Shown: positions 53,441-60,875, counted from the stretch's first letter. The stretch is 64,000 bases of DNA from HGM04593 sp045654885 (GCA_045654885.1 JAZOOF010000010.1:1-64000); one strand, 5' to 3'. Numbers and translations: made by a program. Notes: generated by a model from the letters alone, not told the origin.

Positions 53441-53563
53441 AGGGGTTGAATAAAAAGAGCTATTTTTAGGCTTGCGAAGGCTCCAAAACCGGAGTTTACT
53501 AGAAGTAAATGAGGATTTTGGAGACTAGCGTAACAACAAAAGAGCCTTTTTAGTCAACTCCTT
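53441..53563. repeat. 123-bp nested imperfect inverted repeat
   Basis: Mirror-ordered stems: outer GGGGTTGAATAAAAAG against TTTTTAGTCAACTCC (53443-53458 with 53546-53561, few mismatches), middle CTCCAAAA / TTTTGGAG (53481-53488 with 53516-53523), inner TTTACT-AGA-AGTAAA (53495-53509). Sits between the convergent thrA and sigma genes, ending two bases before the sigma stop. Could be a bidirectional terminator or a small non-autonomous mobile repeat; no target duplication was recognised. Confidence 0.75.
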
Positions 53564-53565
53564 GG

Positions 53566-54069
53566 TTATTTATAATCCTTCAACAAAGTCTGCAGTTGCT
53601 GGCGGGTGAAGAATATGCGGCTCTTTACAGTACCCAGCGGCAGGCCAAGGCGTTCGGCAATCTCGCGATACTTGAAGCCCGAGAGGTGCATGAGGAACGG
53701 GATGCGATAGTCGCGCGGCAGGCTGTGCACAACGCGGTAAATCTCCTTTGTGTCGTAATCGTTGTCGGTAATGTACTCCTCCGATTCGTGAAGGCTGTTG
53801 ATATGGAACTGGTTGTCGGTCTGGTCAACGAATATCTGGTCCCTGACCTCCTTGCGATAGTTGTTGATGAAGATGTTGCGCATTATCGTATAGACCCACC
53901 CCTTGAAATTGGTGTCAGGGGTATACTTGTCCATATTACCCAATGCCTTTAACGATGTTTCTTGCAGCAAATCGTTCGCCTCGTCTCTGTCTGCTGTCAG
54001 TTTATAGGCAAAGCGTTGCAGCTCAGACTGAACCTCAAGCAGATCTCTCCTGAATTTTGCTGTATCCAA
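53566..54069 (-). CDS. RNA polymerase ECF-type sigma factor
   Basis: 167 residues. Region 2 (about 15-80: DEANDLLQETSLKALGNMD, NFKGWVYTIMRNIFINNYRK) and region 4 (about 110-165: LPRDYRIPFLMHLSGFKYREIAERLGLPLGTV split helices, then KSRIFFTRQQLQ) are both present. No anti-sigma gene or membrane regulator is adjacent; a standalone ECF like this is common in Bacteroidales and its target regulon cannot be inferred. Confidence 0.92.
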   Translation of the reverse strand: MDTAKFRRDLLEVQSELQRFAYKLTADRDEANDLLQETSLKALGNMDKYTPDTNFKGWVYTIMRNIFINNYRKEVRDQIFVDQTDNQFHINSLHESEEYITDNDYDTKEIYRVVHSLPRDYRIPFLMHLSGFKYREIAERLGLPLGTVKSRIFFTRQQLQTLLKDYK

Positions 54070-54096
54070 TGTGTCTATTGTTTAAATGTTTCGCCG

Positions 54097-54128
54097 GCAA
54101 AATCACCGGAATATGAAAGTATAACAAA
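54097..54128 (-). promoter_or_regulatory. possible promoter of the ECF sigma gene
   Basis: On the minus strand TTTG (54128-54125), 19 bases, TGATTTTGC (54105-54097), one mismatch from TAnnTTTGC. Confidence 0.4.
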
Positions 54129-54179
54129 AACAGAGAGCATTTTGTTTTAGAGTAGGATAAAAAATGGTTCATTGTTCAA

Positions 54180-54349
54180 GTTTTTGAGCCAAAGCTCGAA
54201 AACGGACTGCACTCGCTGCAAAATATTCAAGCAAGCTTGATATATCTTGCTCGTTTGGGGTTTTTGAGACGAAGCTCGAAAACGGACTGCACTCGCTGCA
54301 AAATATTCAAGCAAGCTTGATATATCTTGCTCGTTTGTTGCCGTTTTTG
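54180..54349 (-). repeat. tandem bulged-hairpin repeat array (cluster C, two copies)
   Basis: Two copies in minus orientation (54257-54207 and 54337-54287), period 80 bases. Read on the minus strand: CAAACGAGCAAG, arms ATATCAAGC / GCTTGAATAT with the extra A, then GCAGCGAGTGCAG; the linking hairpin is GTTTT-C-GAGC / GCTC-A-AAAAC, again with a C-A mismatch. The array begins at the spmAB promoter and supplies its -33 TTG. Confidence 0.85.
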
Positions 54350-54358
54350 TATCTTCGC
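54327..54358 (+). promoter_or_regulatory. promoter of spmAB-like gene
   Basis: TTG (54327-54329), 20 bases, TATCTTCGC (54350-54358). The -33 half lies inside repeat cluster C. Confidence 0.6.
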
Positions 54359-54382
54359 ACACACAACACACAACAGCAGGCT

Positions 54383-55615
54383 ATGGTACTCAACTATATT
54401 TGGATTGCATTTTTCGTCATCTCCTTTGTAATTGCACTCGGGAAGCTCATTTTCATGGGCGACACGGCTGTGTTTACCGATATGATGACCGCCAGCACCA
54501 CATCGGCAAAGAACGCCTTCGAGCTATCCCTGGGCCTGACGGGTGTGCTGTCGCTGTGGATGGGAATAATGAAGATTGGTGAGAAGGGCGGACTTGTTGC
54601 CGCGTTGGCGAGGCTGCTGAGCCCGGTGCTGAGCAAGATATTCCCGGACGTTCCCAAAGGACACCCGGCAATGGGTACCATGTTCATGAACTTCGCTGCA
54701 AACATGTTGGGACTCGACAATGCCGCCACCCCAATGGGACTTAAGGCCATGCAGGAGCTGCAGGAGCTGAACCCCGACAAGGAGACGGCAAGCAACCCCA
54801 TGATAATGTTCCTTGTGCTCAACACATCGGGGCTGACGCTAATTCCCGTGTCGGTGCTCACGTTCCGTACACAGATGGGCGCGGCAAACCCCACCGACAT
54901 ATTCCTGCCCATTCTCATTGCCACCACCGTGGCAACACTTGTGGGCTTGCTTGTGACAAGCATATACCAGCGCATCAACCTCTTCAACCGCACAATGGTA
55001 CTGTTCCTTTTGGGAGTGTGCCTGTTCATTGCCGGCGGCACATGGGGAATGATGCAGCTGTCACAGGTGCGCATTGAGGCGCTATCGACATCGCTTGCAG
55101 GGGTTACACTGTTCTCAATAATCATCCTTTTCATCCTCGCGGGCGTAAAAGCGAAAATAAATGTCTACGAGGCATTCATAGAGGGTGCAAAGGACGGGTT
55201 CGGCACGGCTGTGCGCATTATCCCCTACCTCATTGCCATTCTTGTTGCCATTGGGGTGTTCCGCGCATCGGGCGGAATGGATGTGATTATGGACGGCATT
55301 GCGTGGTGCGCCGCCGCATTGGGCGCCGACACCGACTTTGTGGGAGCACTGCCCACCGCAATAATGAAGCCGCTCAGCGGCAGCGGAGCACGCGGCATGA
55401 TGGTGGATGCAATGAACACCTACGGCGCCGACTCCTTTGCCGGCCGCCTGGCCTGCATTTTCCAGGGAGCTACAGACACCACGTTCTACATACTTGCCGT
55501 CTACTTTGGCAGCGTGGGAATAAGAAAGACGCGCCATGCACTTACCTGCGGACTGCTTGCCGACCTTGCCGGCATCATTGCCGCCATTGTGGTGGGATAT
55601 ATTTTCTTTGGATAA
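54383..55615 (+). CDS. fused SpmA/SpmB (nucleoside recognition, gate domain) membrane protein
   Basis: 410 residues from ATG at 54383, which follows the promoter correctly. Two gate domains: the SpmA-like half (MGTMFMNFAANMLGLDNAAT, about 95-115) and the SpmB-like half (GALPTAIMKPLSGSGARGMM, about 325-345), with eight to ten membrane helices. In sporulating Firmicutes spmA and spmB are separate genes acting in spore core dehydration; fused copies are widespread in non-sporulating Gram-negatives where the role is unknown, possibly transport. Followed by ybeY after 23 bases. Confidence 0.9.
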   Translation: MVLNYIWIAFFVISFVIALGKLIFMGDTAVFTDMMTASTTSAKNAFELSLGLTGVLSLWMGIMKIGEKGGLVAALARLLSPVLSKIFPDVPKGHPAMGTMFMNFAANMLGLDNAATPMGLKAMQELQELNPDKETASNPMIMFLVLNTSGLTLIPVSVLTFRTQMGAANPTDIFLPILIATTVATLVGLLVTSIYQRINLFNRTMVLFLLGVCLFIAGGTWGMMQLSQVRIEALSTSLAGVTLFSIIILFILAGVKAKINVYEAFIEGAKDGFGTAVRIIPYLIAILVAIGVFRASGGMDVIMDGIAWCAAALGADTDFVGALPTAIMKPLSGSGARGMMVDAMNTYGADSFAGRLACIFQGATDTTFYILAVYFGSVGIRKTRHALTCGLLADLAGIIAAIVVGYIFFG

Positions 55616-55638
55616 TGAACCTTTAAACAATTGATAGC

Positions 55639-56049
55639 ATGATTAGTTACCAAACCGAGGGTGTGAAGATGCCCGCAATAAAGAGACGTGAGACAACTGC
55701 ATGGATAAAGGCCGTTGCGGCTTCATATGGAAAGAAGATTGGCGACATTGCATACATTTTCTGCGATGACGAGAAGATTCTCGAGGTAAACCGTGAGTAC
55801 CTGCAGCACGACTACTACACCGACATCATCACCTTCGACTACTGCGAGGATGATGTAATAAGCGGCGACCTTTTCATCTCGCTCGACACCGTGCGCAGCA
55901 ACAGCGAAATGGTGGGTGCGACATACGAACAGGAACTTCACCGCGTAATAATACACGGCATACTGCACCTGTGTGGCATCAACGACAAGGGTGAGGGCGA
56001 ACGCGAGATTATGGAAGCCTGCGAGAACAAGGCGCTGGCAATGAGATAA
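55639..56049 (+). CDS. ybeY: endoribonuclease YbeY (rRNA maturation factor)
   Basis: 136 residues. YbeY matures 16S rRNA 3' ends and takes part in ribosome quality control. The conserved arginine segment ILEVNREYLQHDYYTDIITF and the metal loop HGILHLCGINDKGEGER are clear. The canonical metal motif is H-x3-H-x5-H; here the third position reads Asp (H106, H110, D116). This variant may be usual in the phylum. Ends at a strong terminator. Confidence 0.93.
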   Translation: MISYQTEGVKMPAIKRRETTAWIKAVAASYGKKIGDIAYIFCDDEKILEVNREYLQHDYYTDIITFDYCEDDVISGDLFISLDTVRSNSEMVGATYEQELHRVIIHGILHLCGINDKGEGEREIMEACENKALAMR

Positions 56050-56054
56050 AAGAG

Positions 56055-56094
56055 CAGGCTCATAACTCCTTTTAGGAATCATGAGCCTGTTTTT
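56055..56094 (+). terminator. intrinsic terminator after ybeY
   Basis: Stem CAGGCTCAT / ATGAGCCTG (56055-56063 with 56081-56089) and a five-T run; also opposes the convergent argE-like gene. Confidence 0.9.
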
Positions 56095-56111
56095 CTTACA
56101 ACCGTTAAATC

Positions 56112-57188
56112 CTACAATTTCAACCCGTCGAGCATTGTGCAGAATTTGTCAATGCCGTCGCGTATTTCACTTATGAGTACATACTCGTTGGCGGTGTGCG
56201 AGCGGACTGTGTCACCGGGGCCCATCTTCAACGTGGGGATACCGCCCAGCAGCGAATTGTTCGACAATGTGGGCGAGCCATAAGGCACACCTCCCATTTC
56301 AACGGCGCGCCTCACCAGCGGGTGTTCGGGCGATATGAACGAAGAGTTGAGCCTTGTGGAGCGTGCAGTGACATTGCTGCCGACGTTCGACTTTATAATA
56401 TCGAGCAGTTCCTTGTTCGAGTAACATTCATTGCTGCGTATATCAACAACAAAACTGCATTTGTCGGGGATTACATTGTGCTGTGTACCGGCATTTATCT
56501 GCGTTACGGTCATCTTTACATCGCCCAACAGTTCCGATGTCCTTGTACAGTTGTGACCACGGAACCACTCAATGTCGGCAATGGCCTTGTAGAGTGCATT
56601 GACACCCTCATTGCGTGCCGCATGCCCCGAGACACCCTCGGCAACACAATCGAGTACCATGAGTCCCTTTTCGGCAATGGCCGGCTGCATTGATGTGGGC
56701 TCGCCCACAATAGCGCAGCTGATTGCGGGAAGATGGGGCAGCACAGCCTCTATGCCGTTAGTGCCCGACACCTCCTCCTCGGCCGAGGCCAAGAATATGG
56801 TATTGTACTGCTGCGGTTTTTGGCAGATATTGTAGAACACCTGCAGCATGGTAACCAGCGAAGCGCCGTCGTCATTACTGCCAAGGCCATAGATGACATC
56901 ACCCTCCACAATAGGGGTAAAAGGGTGCTTGCTCCACCCTGCCACGGGCTTTACGGTGTCAATGTGGGCATCGAGCAACAGCGTTGGGCGCAAAGCGTCG
57001 AAACCGGGAGCAATGCACCACAGGTTGTTCAGGTGACGGCGCACATCGCACCTCACCGGTGCTCCACGCTCAATGAACAACTGGAGTTTATCGGTAGCAT
57101 CGCCCTCCTCGCGGCTTATTGAAGGGGTACTTATAAGAACCTTCAACAGCTCAACAGCCTGTTTTACATTTGCTTCGCTTACTTTCAT
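56112..57188 (-). CDS. argE: M20 family metallohydrolase, acylornithine/acylcitrulline deacylase-like
   Basis: 358 residues, two-metal M20 fold: LLLDAHIDTVKPV (first His-Asp), YGLGSNDDGASLV (bridging Asp), ASAEEEVSGTNGIE (catalytic Glu pair), then the lid domain and C-terminal RSHTANEYV with the last His. Closest in look to the Bacteroidales ArgE-type enzymes, which remove an acetyl or succinyl group from ornithine/citrulline in arginine synthesis. No other arginine genes adjoin, so the substrate is inferred. Confidence 0.85.
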   Translation of the reverse strand: MKVSEANVKQAVELLKVLISTPSISREEGDATDKLQLFIERGAPVRCDVRRHLNNLWCIAPGFDALRPTLLLDAHIDTVKPVAGWSKHPFTPIVEGDVIYGLGSNDDGASLVTMLQVFYNICQKPQQYNTIFLASAEEEVSGTNGIEAVLPHLPAISCAIVGEPTSMQPAIAEKGLMVLDCVAEGVSGHAARNEGVNALYKAIADIEWFRGHNCTRTSELLGDVKMTVTQINAGTQHNVIPDKCSFVVDIRSNECYSNKELLDIIKSNVGSNVTARSTRLNSSFISPEHPLVRRAVEMGGVPYGSPTLSNNSLLGGIPTLKMGPGDTVRSHTANEYVLISEIRDGIDKFCTMLDGLKL

Positions 57189-57207
57189 ACAGTCTTTTCT
57201 TTCGGGT

Positions 57208-57240
57208 GCAAAGGTACAACAGCCGGGGGCTTATGCCAAA
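57208..57240 (-). promoter_or_regulatory. promoter of argE-like gene
   Basis: Minus-strand TTTG (57240-57237), 20 bases, TACCTTTGC (57216-57208), an exact match. Confidence 0.75.
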
Positions 57241-57309
57241 CCCAAAGGGACGATTTTATCAACAAAAGCAATTATATGGCGAATAAAGGGGCTTAACGCG
57301 CGCGTTATA

Positions 57310-57342
57310 TTTGCGTATTTTTGAATATCGTTGTATCTTCGC
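57310..57342 (+). promoter_or_regulatory. promoter of prfB
   Basis: TTTG (57310-57313), 20 bases, TATCTTCGC (57334-57342); leader of only about 20 bases. Confidence 0.75.
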
Positions 57343-57370
57343 ACAATAATTAACAGATAACACAACAAAG

Positions 57371-58486
57371 ATGATTACAGCCGACCAGTTGAAGGACATA
57401 AAGGAGCGCACAGCTGCCCTGAAACAATACCTTTCCATTGACGAAAAGATTATACAGGTTGAGGAGGAACAGCTCCGCACACAGGCCCCGGGTTTCTGGG
57501 ACGATGCCAAGAAGGCCGAAGCACAGATGAAGAAAGTAAAGGCCCTGCAGGCATGGATTGAGGGCTACAAGGAGGTGAACAACCGCACCGAGGAGGCCGA
57601 GATGGCAATGGAGCTTTTCCGCGAGGAGATGGTTGAGGAGCACGAGGTGGACGATGCCTATGCACGTGCACTCACAGCCATTGAGGAGCTCGAGCTCAAG
57701 AACATGCTCCGCGGCGAGGCCGACGACATGGACTGCGTGCTGAAAATCAACTCGGGTGCCGGCGGTACCGAGGCACAGGACTGGGCAAGCATGCTCATGC
57801 GTATGTATATGCGCTGGGCCGAGGCAAACGGCTACAAGGTTGCAGTCGCCAACCTGCAGGAGGCCGAGGATGCCGGAATAAAGACCGTGACACTGGAGTT
57901 GCAAGGCCCCTATGCATACGGTTACCTCAAAGGCGAGAACGGTGTGCACCGTCTGGTGCGCGTGAGCCCCTACAACGCACAGGGCAAGCGAATGACATCG
58001 TTCAGTTCGGTATTCGTGACTCCGCTTGTGGATGACAGCATTGAGGTTGTGATTGAACCTGCACGTATATCTTGGGATACATTCCGAAGCGGCGGTGCCG
58101 GTGGACAGAACGTGAACAAGGTGGAATCGGGTGTTCGCTTGCGTTACCAATATAAAGACCCATATACCGGTGCCGAGGAGGAGATTCTCATTGAGAACAC
58201 CGAGACCCGCGACCAGCCAAAGAACAAGGAGAATGCCATGCGCCAGTTGCGTTCTATCCTCTACAACAAGGAGATGCAGCACCGCATGGAGGAGCAGGCA
58301 AAGGTTGAGGCCGGAAAGAAGAAGATTGAGTGGGGTTCACAAATCAGAAGCTATGTATTCGACGACCGCCGCGTGAAGGACCACCGCACAAACTTCCAGA
58401 CATCGGACGTGAACGGTGTAATGGACGGCAAGATTGACGGTTTCATAAAGGCATACCTGATGGAGTTCGCCGACAAAGGAGAGTAA
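57371..58486 (+). CDS. prfB: peptide chain release factor 2
   Basis: RF2, releasing peptides at UGA and UAA. 371 residues read in a single frame: there is no in-frame UGA or CTTTGAC frameshift site near codon 25, so the autoregulatory +1 frameshift of many bacteria is absent. The GGQ loop SGGAGGQNVNKVES (244-246) is intact. The stop-recognition tripeptide, SPF in E. coli RF2, is SPY here (199-201, VRVSPYNAQGKR). A repeat element follows the stop. Confidence 0.96.
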   Translation: MITADQLKDIKERTAALKQYLSIDEKIIQVEEEQLRTQAPGFWDDAKKAEAQMKKVKALQAWIEGYKEVNNRTEEAEMAMELFREEMVEEHEVDDAYARALTAIEELELKNMLRGEADDMDCVLKINSGAGGTEAQDWASMLMRMYMRWAEANGYKVAVANLQEAEDAGIKTVTLELQGPYAYGYLKGENGVHRLVRVSPYNAQGKRMTSFSSVFVTPLVDDSIEVVIEPARISWDTFRSGGAGGQNVNKVESGVRLRYQYKDPYTGAEEEILIENTETRDQPKNKENAMRQLRSILYNKEMQHRMEEQAKVEAGKKKIEWGSQIRSYVFDDRRVKDHRTNFQTSDVNGVMDGKIDGFIKAYLMEFADKGE

Positions 58487-58500
58487 TAAAACGGAAAGCT

Positions 58501-58585
58501 GCGGTTAAGCGAGCGCAACGCAAGTTTACTTGCTGGTTGCAATGCGAGCGATAGCAGCTTCAAGCGCACAGAGTGCGGTTAAAGG
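58501..58585 (+). repeat. single bulged-hairpin repeat (cluster E)
   Basis: Begins 14 bases after the prfB stop: GCGGTTAAGCGAGC, arms GCAACGCAAG / CTTGCTGGTTGC around TTTA (58515-58540, two extra bases on the 3' arm), then GCGAGCGATAGCAG and TTCAAGCGCAC-AGA-GTGCGGTTAAAGG. Closely related to the inner copy of cluster D, which also follows a stop codon. Confidence 0.8.
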
Positions 58586-58642
58586 TGAAAACAACTAACT
58601 ACGGTTTTCCGCTTTAACCTTTTCCCTTTAACCTTTAAAATC

Positions 58643-59110
58643 ATGCTTGAAATAGAGAGAAAATTCCTTGTTATCGATGACAGCTACAAGGCTATGGCAT
58701 TCCGCAGTGACCGCATAGCCCAGGGCTACTTATGTCGCGAAGGCGGCAATTCGGCCCGTGTGAGGGTACGTGGCGACAAGGGTTACATAACAATCAAAGG
58801 CCCTTCGTTCGACGGTGGATTGAGCCGATTTGAATGGGAGAAGGAGATTCCGGTGGCCGAGGCTATGGAGCTGTTGAAGATATGCAATGATGCCATAATA
58901 GACAAGGTGCGCCACCTTGTAAAATGCGGAGAGCACGTTTTTGAAGTAGACGAATTCTTTGGCGACAACGAGGGGCTTGTGGTTGCCGAAGTTGAGTTGA
59001 GCGGGATTGACGAGCACTTTGAAAAGCCCAGTTTCATTGGCGAGGAGGTTACCGGCGACAAACGCTACTACAACTCAAGGCTCACCCGTTTCCCCTACAA
59101 GAGCTGGTAA
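58643..59110 (+). CDS. CYTH domain protein (triphosphate tunnel metalloenzyme)
   Basis: 155 residues. The ExExK signature is LEIERKFLV at the N-terminus; other tunnel residues are RVRGDKGYITIKG and VDEFFGDNEGLVVAEVEL. CYTH proteins hydrolyse triphosphates (inorganic triphosphate, thiamine triphosphate) or act as class IV adenylate cyclases; bacterial ones of this short size are mostly inorganic triphosphatases. Convergent with the VanZ gene. Confidence 0.92.
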   Translation: MLEIERKFLVIDDSYKAMAFRSDRIAQGYLCREGGNSARVRVRGDKGYITIKGPSFDGGLSRFEWEKEIPVAEAMELLKICNDAIIDKVRHLVKCGEHVFEVDEFFGDNEGLVVAEVELSGIDEHFEKPSFIGEEVTGDKRYYNSRLTRFPYKSW

Positions 59111-59128
59111 ACGGCAATCATTTGCCGT
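59111..59128. terminator. small hairpin between CYTH and VanZ genes
   Basis: Seven-base stem ACGGCAA / TTGCCGT with a four-base loop that includes part of the VanZ-gene stop; weak, possibly bidirectional. Confidence 0.45.
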
Positions 59129-59537
59129 GCAACCTGCAATTGCGGAATCTTACCAAACAGGGTTTAGTAACAAGAATGCTGAAGAGCAATGCCACAAATA
59201 CACCTATTGTGTTGAATAGAAAATCGGCGAAATCGCCGGTGCGATATGATGTCAGCCGATACTGAAGATACTCCATCGCGCCACTGAAAAGGATTGGCAT
59301 CACAACTGCGAGCAGCACCATGAGAAAAGGTCTGGGACGGAGTGTTATTCTCAAGGTCTCGAACCAGAACACGGCACAGAGCGTAAAGTACATTACAAAG
59401 TGTGCAGCCTTGTCAAGCCCGGCGATATTCACCTTTGGCATATGCCCAACCGGTTTAAAGAAGGTAAGATAGAGTATAAGAATCAGCGTCAGCAGCGTCA
59501 ACAGATACCGTTTCAGCAGGAATTTTATCAATTTCAT
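59118..59537 (-). CDS. VanZ-like membrane protein
   Basis: 139 residues from ATG at 59537 (a longer frame adds an unconserved stretch). Four membrane helices with the VanZ pattern: LDKAAHFVMYFTLCAVFWFE and SGAMEYLQYRLTSYRTGDFA-like sequence carrying the conserved E-x-x-Q and R-x-x-D positions. VanZ itself modulates teicoplanin resistance in enterococci, but small homologues are common everywhere with no known role. Confidence 0.85.
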   Translation of the reverse strand: MKLIKFLLKRYLLTLLTLILILYLTFFKPVGHMPKVNIAGLDKAAHFVMYFTLCAVFWFETLRITLRPRPFLMVLLAVVMPILFSGAMEYLQYRLTSYRTGDFADFLFNTIGVFVALLFSILVTKPCLVRFRNCRLHGK

Positions 59538-59582
59538 GTGAGAGTTTATTACACAAAAACAATAAAGTAACAACTTTATTTA

Positions 59583-59591
59583 TAACTTTGC
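59583..59591 (+). promoter_or_regulatory. promoter box upstream of the microprotein gene
   Basis: TAACTTTGC matches TAnnTTTGC and lies 66 bases before the GTG at 59657; the -33 box is not clear. Confidence 0.5.
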
Positions 59592-59656
59592 CTTGAAAAG
59601 GAGTACAAAAGTAGTAAAACTATTTTACATAAAACTCCCGTATTCAATTAAATAAC

Positions 59657-59755
59657 GTGAAAAACTTTTTCAATTTTACAAAAGGGCAGAAGAGAGGCAT
59701 ACTGCTGTTTGTGGTGCTTGTCATCATTGCGGTTTTAACAAAATGGGGCATATAA
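59657..59755 (+). CDS. 32-residue single-helix membrane microprotein
   Basis: A short frame from GTG at 59657 to TAA at 59753-59755. Product: a basic, aromatic start (NFFNFTKGQKRG, about residues 3-14) and a membrane helix ILLFVVLVIIAVLTKWG to the end. It has its own promoter box upstream, none of the usual signs of chance (the hydrophobic segment is well placed), and resembles the extreme N-terminus (FFNFTKGQ-R-G then helix) of longer helix-hairpin-helix proteins of Bacteroidota, so it may be a genuine microprotein or a remnant of one. Expression is unproven. Confidence 0.5.
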   Translation: MKNFFNFTKGQKRGILLFVVLVIIAVLTKWGI

Positions 59756-59793
59756 AAAATGGCCCGAATATTTTAAACCACGCTTAGATATAC

Positions 59794-59801
59794 TACTTTT
59801 G
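59794..59801 (+). promoter_or_regulatory. promoter box of ruvB
   Basis: TACTTTTG matches TAnnTTTG, 43 bases before the ruvB start; a TTTT tract is at the -33 distance. Confidence 0.55.
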
Positions 59802-59843
59802 TATATACATAACCAACTACGATAAAAAAGATATTCCATTAAT

Positions 59844-60863
59844 ATGGGTGGAGATTTCAACATACGAGGCAGGAACAGTGACAAGGAGTTCGAGAACTCC
59901 CTGAGGCCACTCTCTTTCCCCGACTTCAACGGACAGGAGAAGATTGTAAGCAACCTGAAGATTTTCGTTCAGGCTGCAAAGATGCGTGGCGAGTCGCTCG
60001 ACCACGTGCTGCTTCACGGCCCTCCGGGATTGGGAAAGACAACATTGAGCAACATCATTGCCAACGAACTGGGAGTGGGATTCAAAGTGACTTCGGGTCC
60101 GGTGCTCGACAAGCCGGGCGACCTGGCCGGAATACTGACATCACTGGAACCCAATGATGTACTTTTCATTGATGAGATACACCGTCTGTCGCCAATTGTG
60201 GAGGAGTACCTCTACTCGGCAATGGAGGACTACCGCATTGACATCCTCATTGACAAAGGCCCGTCGGCAAGGTCAATACAGATTGACCTGAACCCATTTA
60301 CACTGATTGGCGCCACAACACGTAGCGGCCTGCTCACTGCGCCGTTGCGTGCACGATTCGGCATAAACATGCACCTCGAATACTATGACAGCAAGACGCT
60401 GGCCGGCATCATAAGCCGCTCGGCACAGATTCTCGGTGTATCGTTCGACGACGATGCCACTTATGAGATTGCACGCCGCAGCCGCGGAACGCCACGTATT
60501 GCCAATGCCCTGTTGCGCCGTGTGCGCGACTTTGCGCAGGTAATGGGTAACGGACACATTACAAACGACATTGCCAAGATGGCGCTTGAGGCACTGAACA
60601 TTGACAAGTATGGCCTCGACGAGATTGACAACAAGATTCTCTGCACCATAATCGACAAGTTCAAGGGCGGCCCGGTGGGCATAGGTACTATTGCCACTGC
60701 GCTTAGCGAAGACACCGGCACCATTGAGGAGGTCTATGAGCCATACCTGATAAAGGAGGGATTCATAAAACGCACCCCACGTGGCCGCGAGGTAACCGAC
60801 CTTGCATACAGGCACCTTGGCAAGAGCCGTTTCAACAATAACGAACAAGGAACACTGTTCTAA
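59844..60863 (+). CDS. ruvB: Holliday junction branch-migration helicase RuvB
   Basis: AAA+ motor of RuvAB. 339 residues: LRPLSFPDFNGQEKIVSNL, Walker A GPPGLGKTTLSNIIA, Walker B LFIDEIHRLSPIVEE, sensor GATTRSGLLTAPLRARFG with the arginine finger region, and the C-terminal winged helix (GFIKRTPRGREVTDLAYRHL). Twelve bases before the flippase gene and likely cotranscribed. Confidence 0.97.
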   Translation: MGGDFNIRGRNSDKEFENSLRPLSFPDFNGQEKIVSNLKIFVQAAKMRGESLDHVLLHGPPGLGKTTLSNIIANELGVGFKVTSGPVLDKPGDLAGILTSLEPNDVLFIDEIHRLSPIVEEYLYSAMEDYRIDILIDKGPSARSIQIDLNPFTLIGATTRSGLLTAPLRARFGINMHLEYYDSKTLAGIISRSAQILGVSFDDDATYEIARRSRGTPRIANALLRRVRDFAQVMGNGHITNDIAKMALEALNIDKYGLDEIDNKILCTIIDKFKGGPVGIGTIATALSEDTGTIEEVYEPYLIKEGFIKRTPRGREVTDLAYRHLGKSRFNNNEQGTLF

Positions 60864-60875
60864 AACCAAAAGAGA

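Larger units (their letters stand above)
54070..54382. other. intergenic region sigma factor/spmAB
   Basis: 313 bases: possible sigma-gene promoter, then repeat cluster C, then the spmAB promoter. No gene is supported. Confidence 0.75.
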
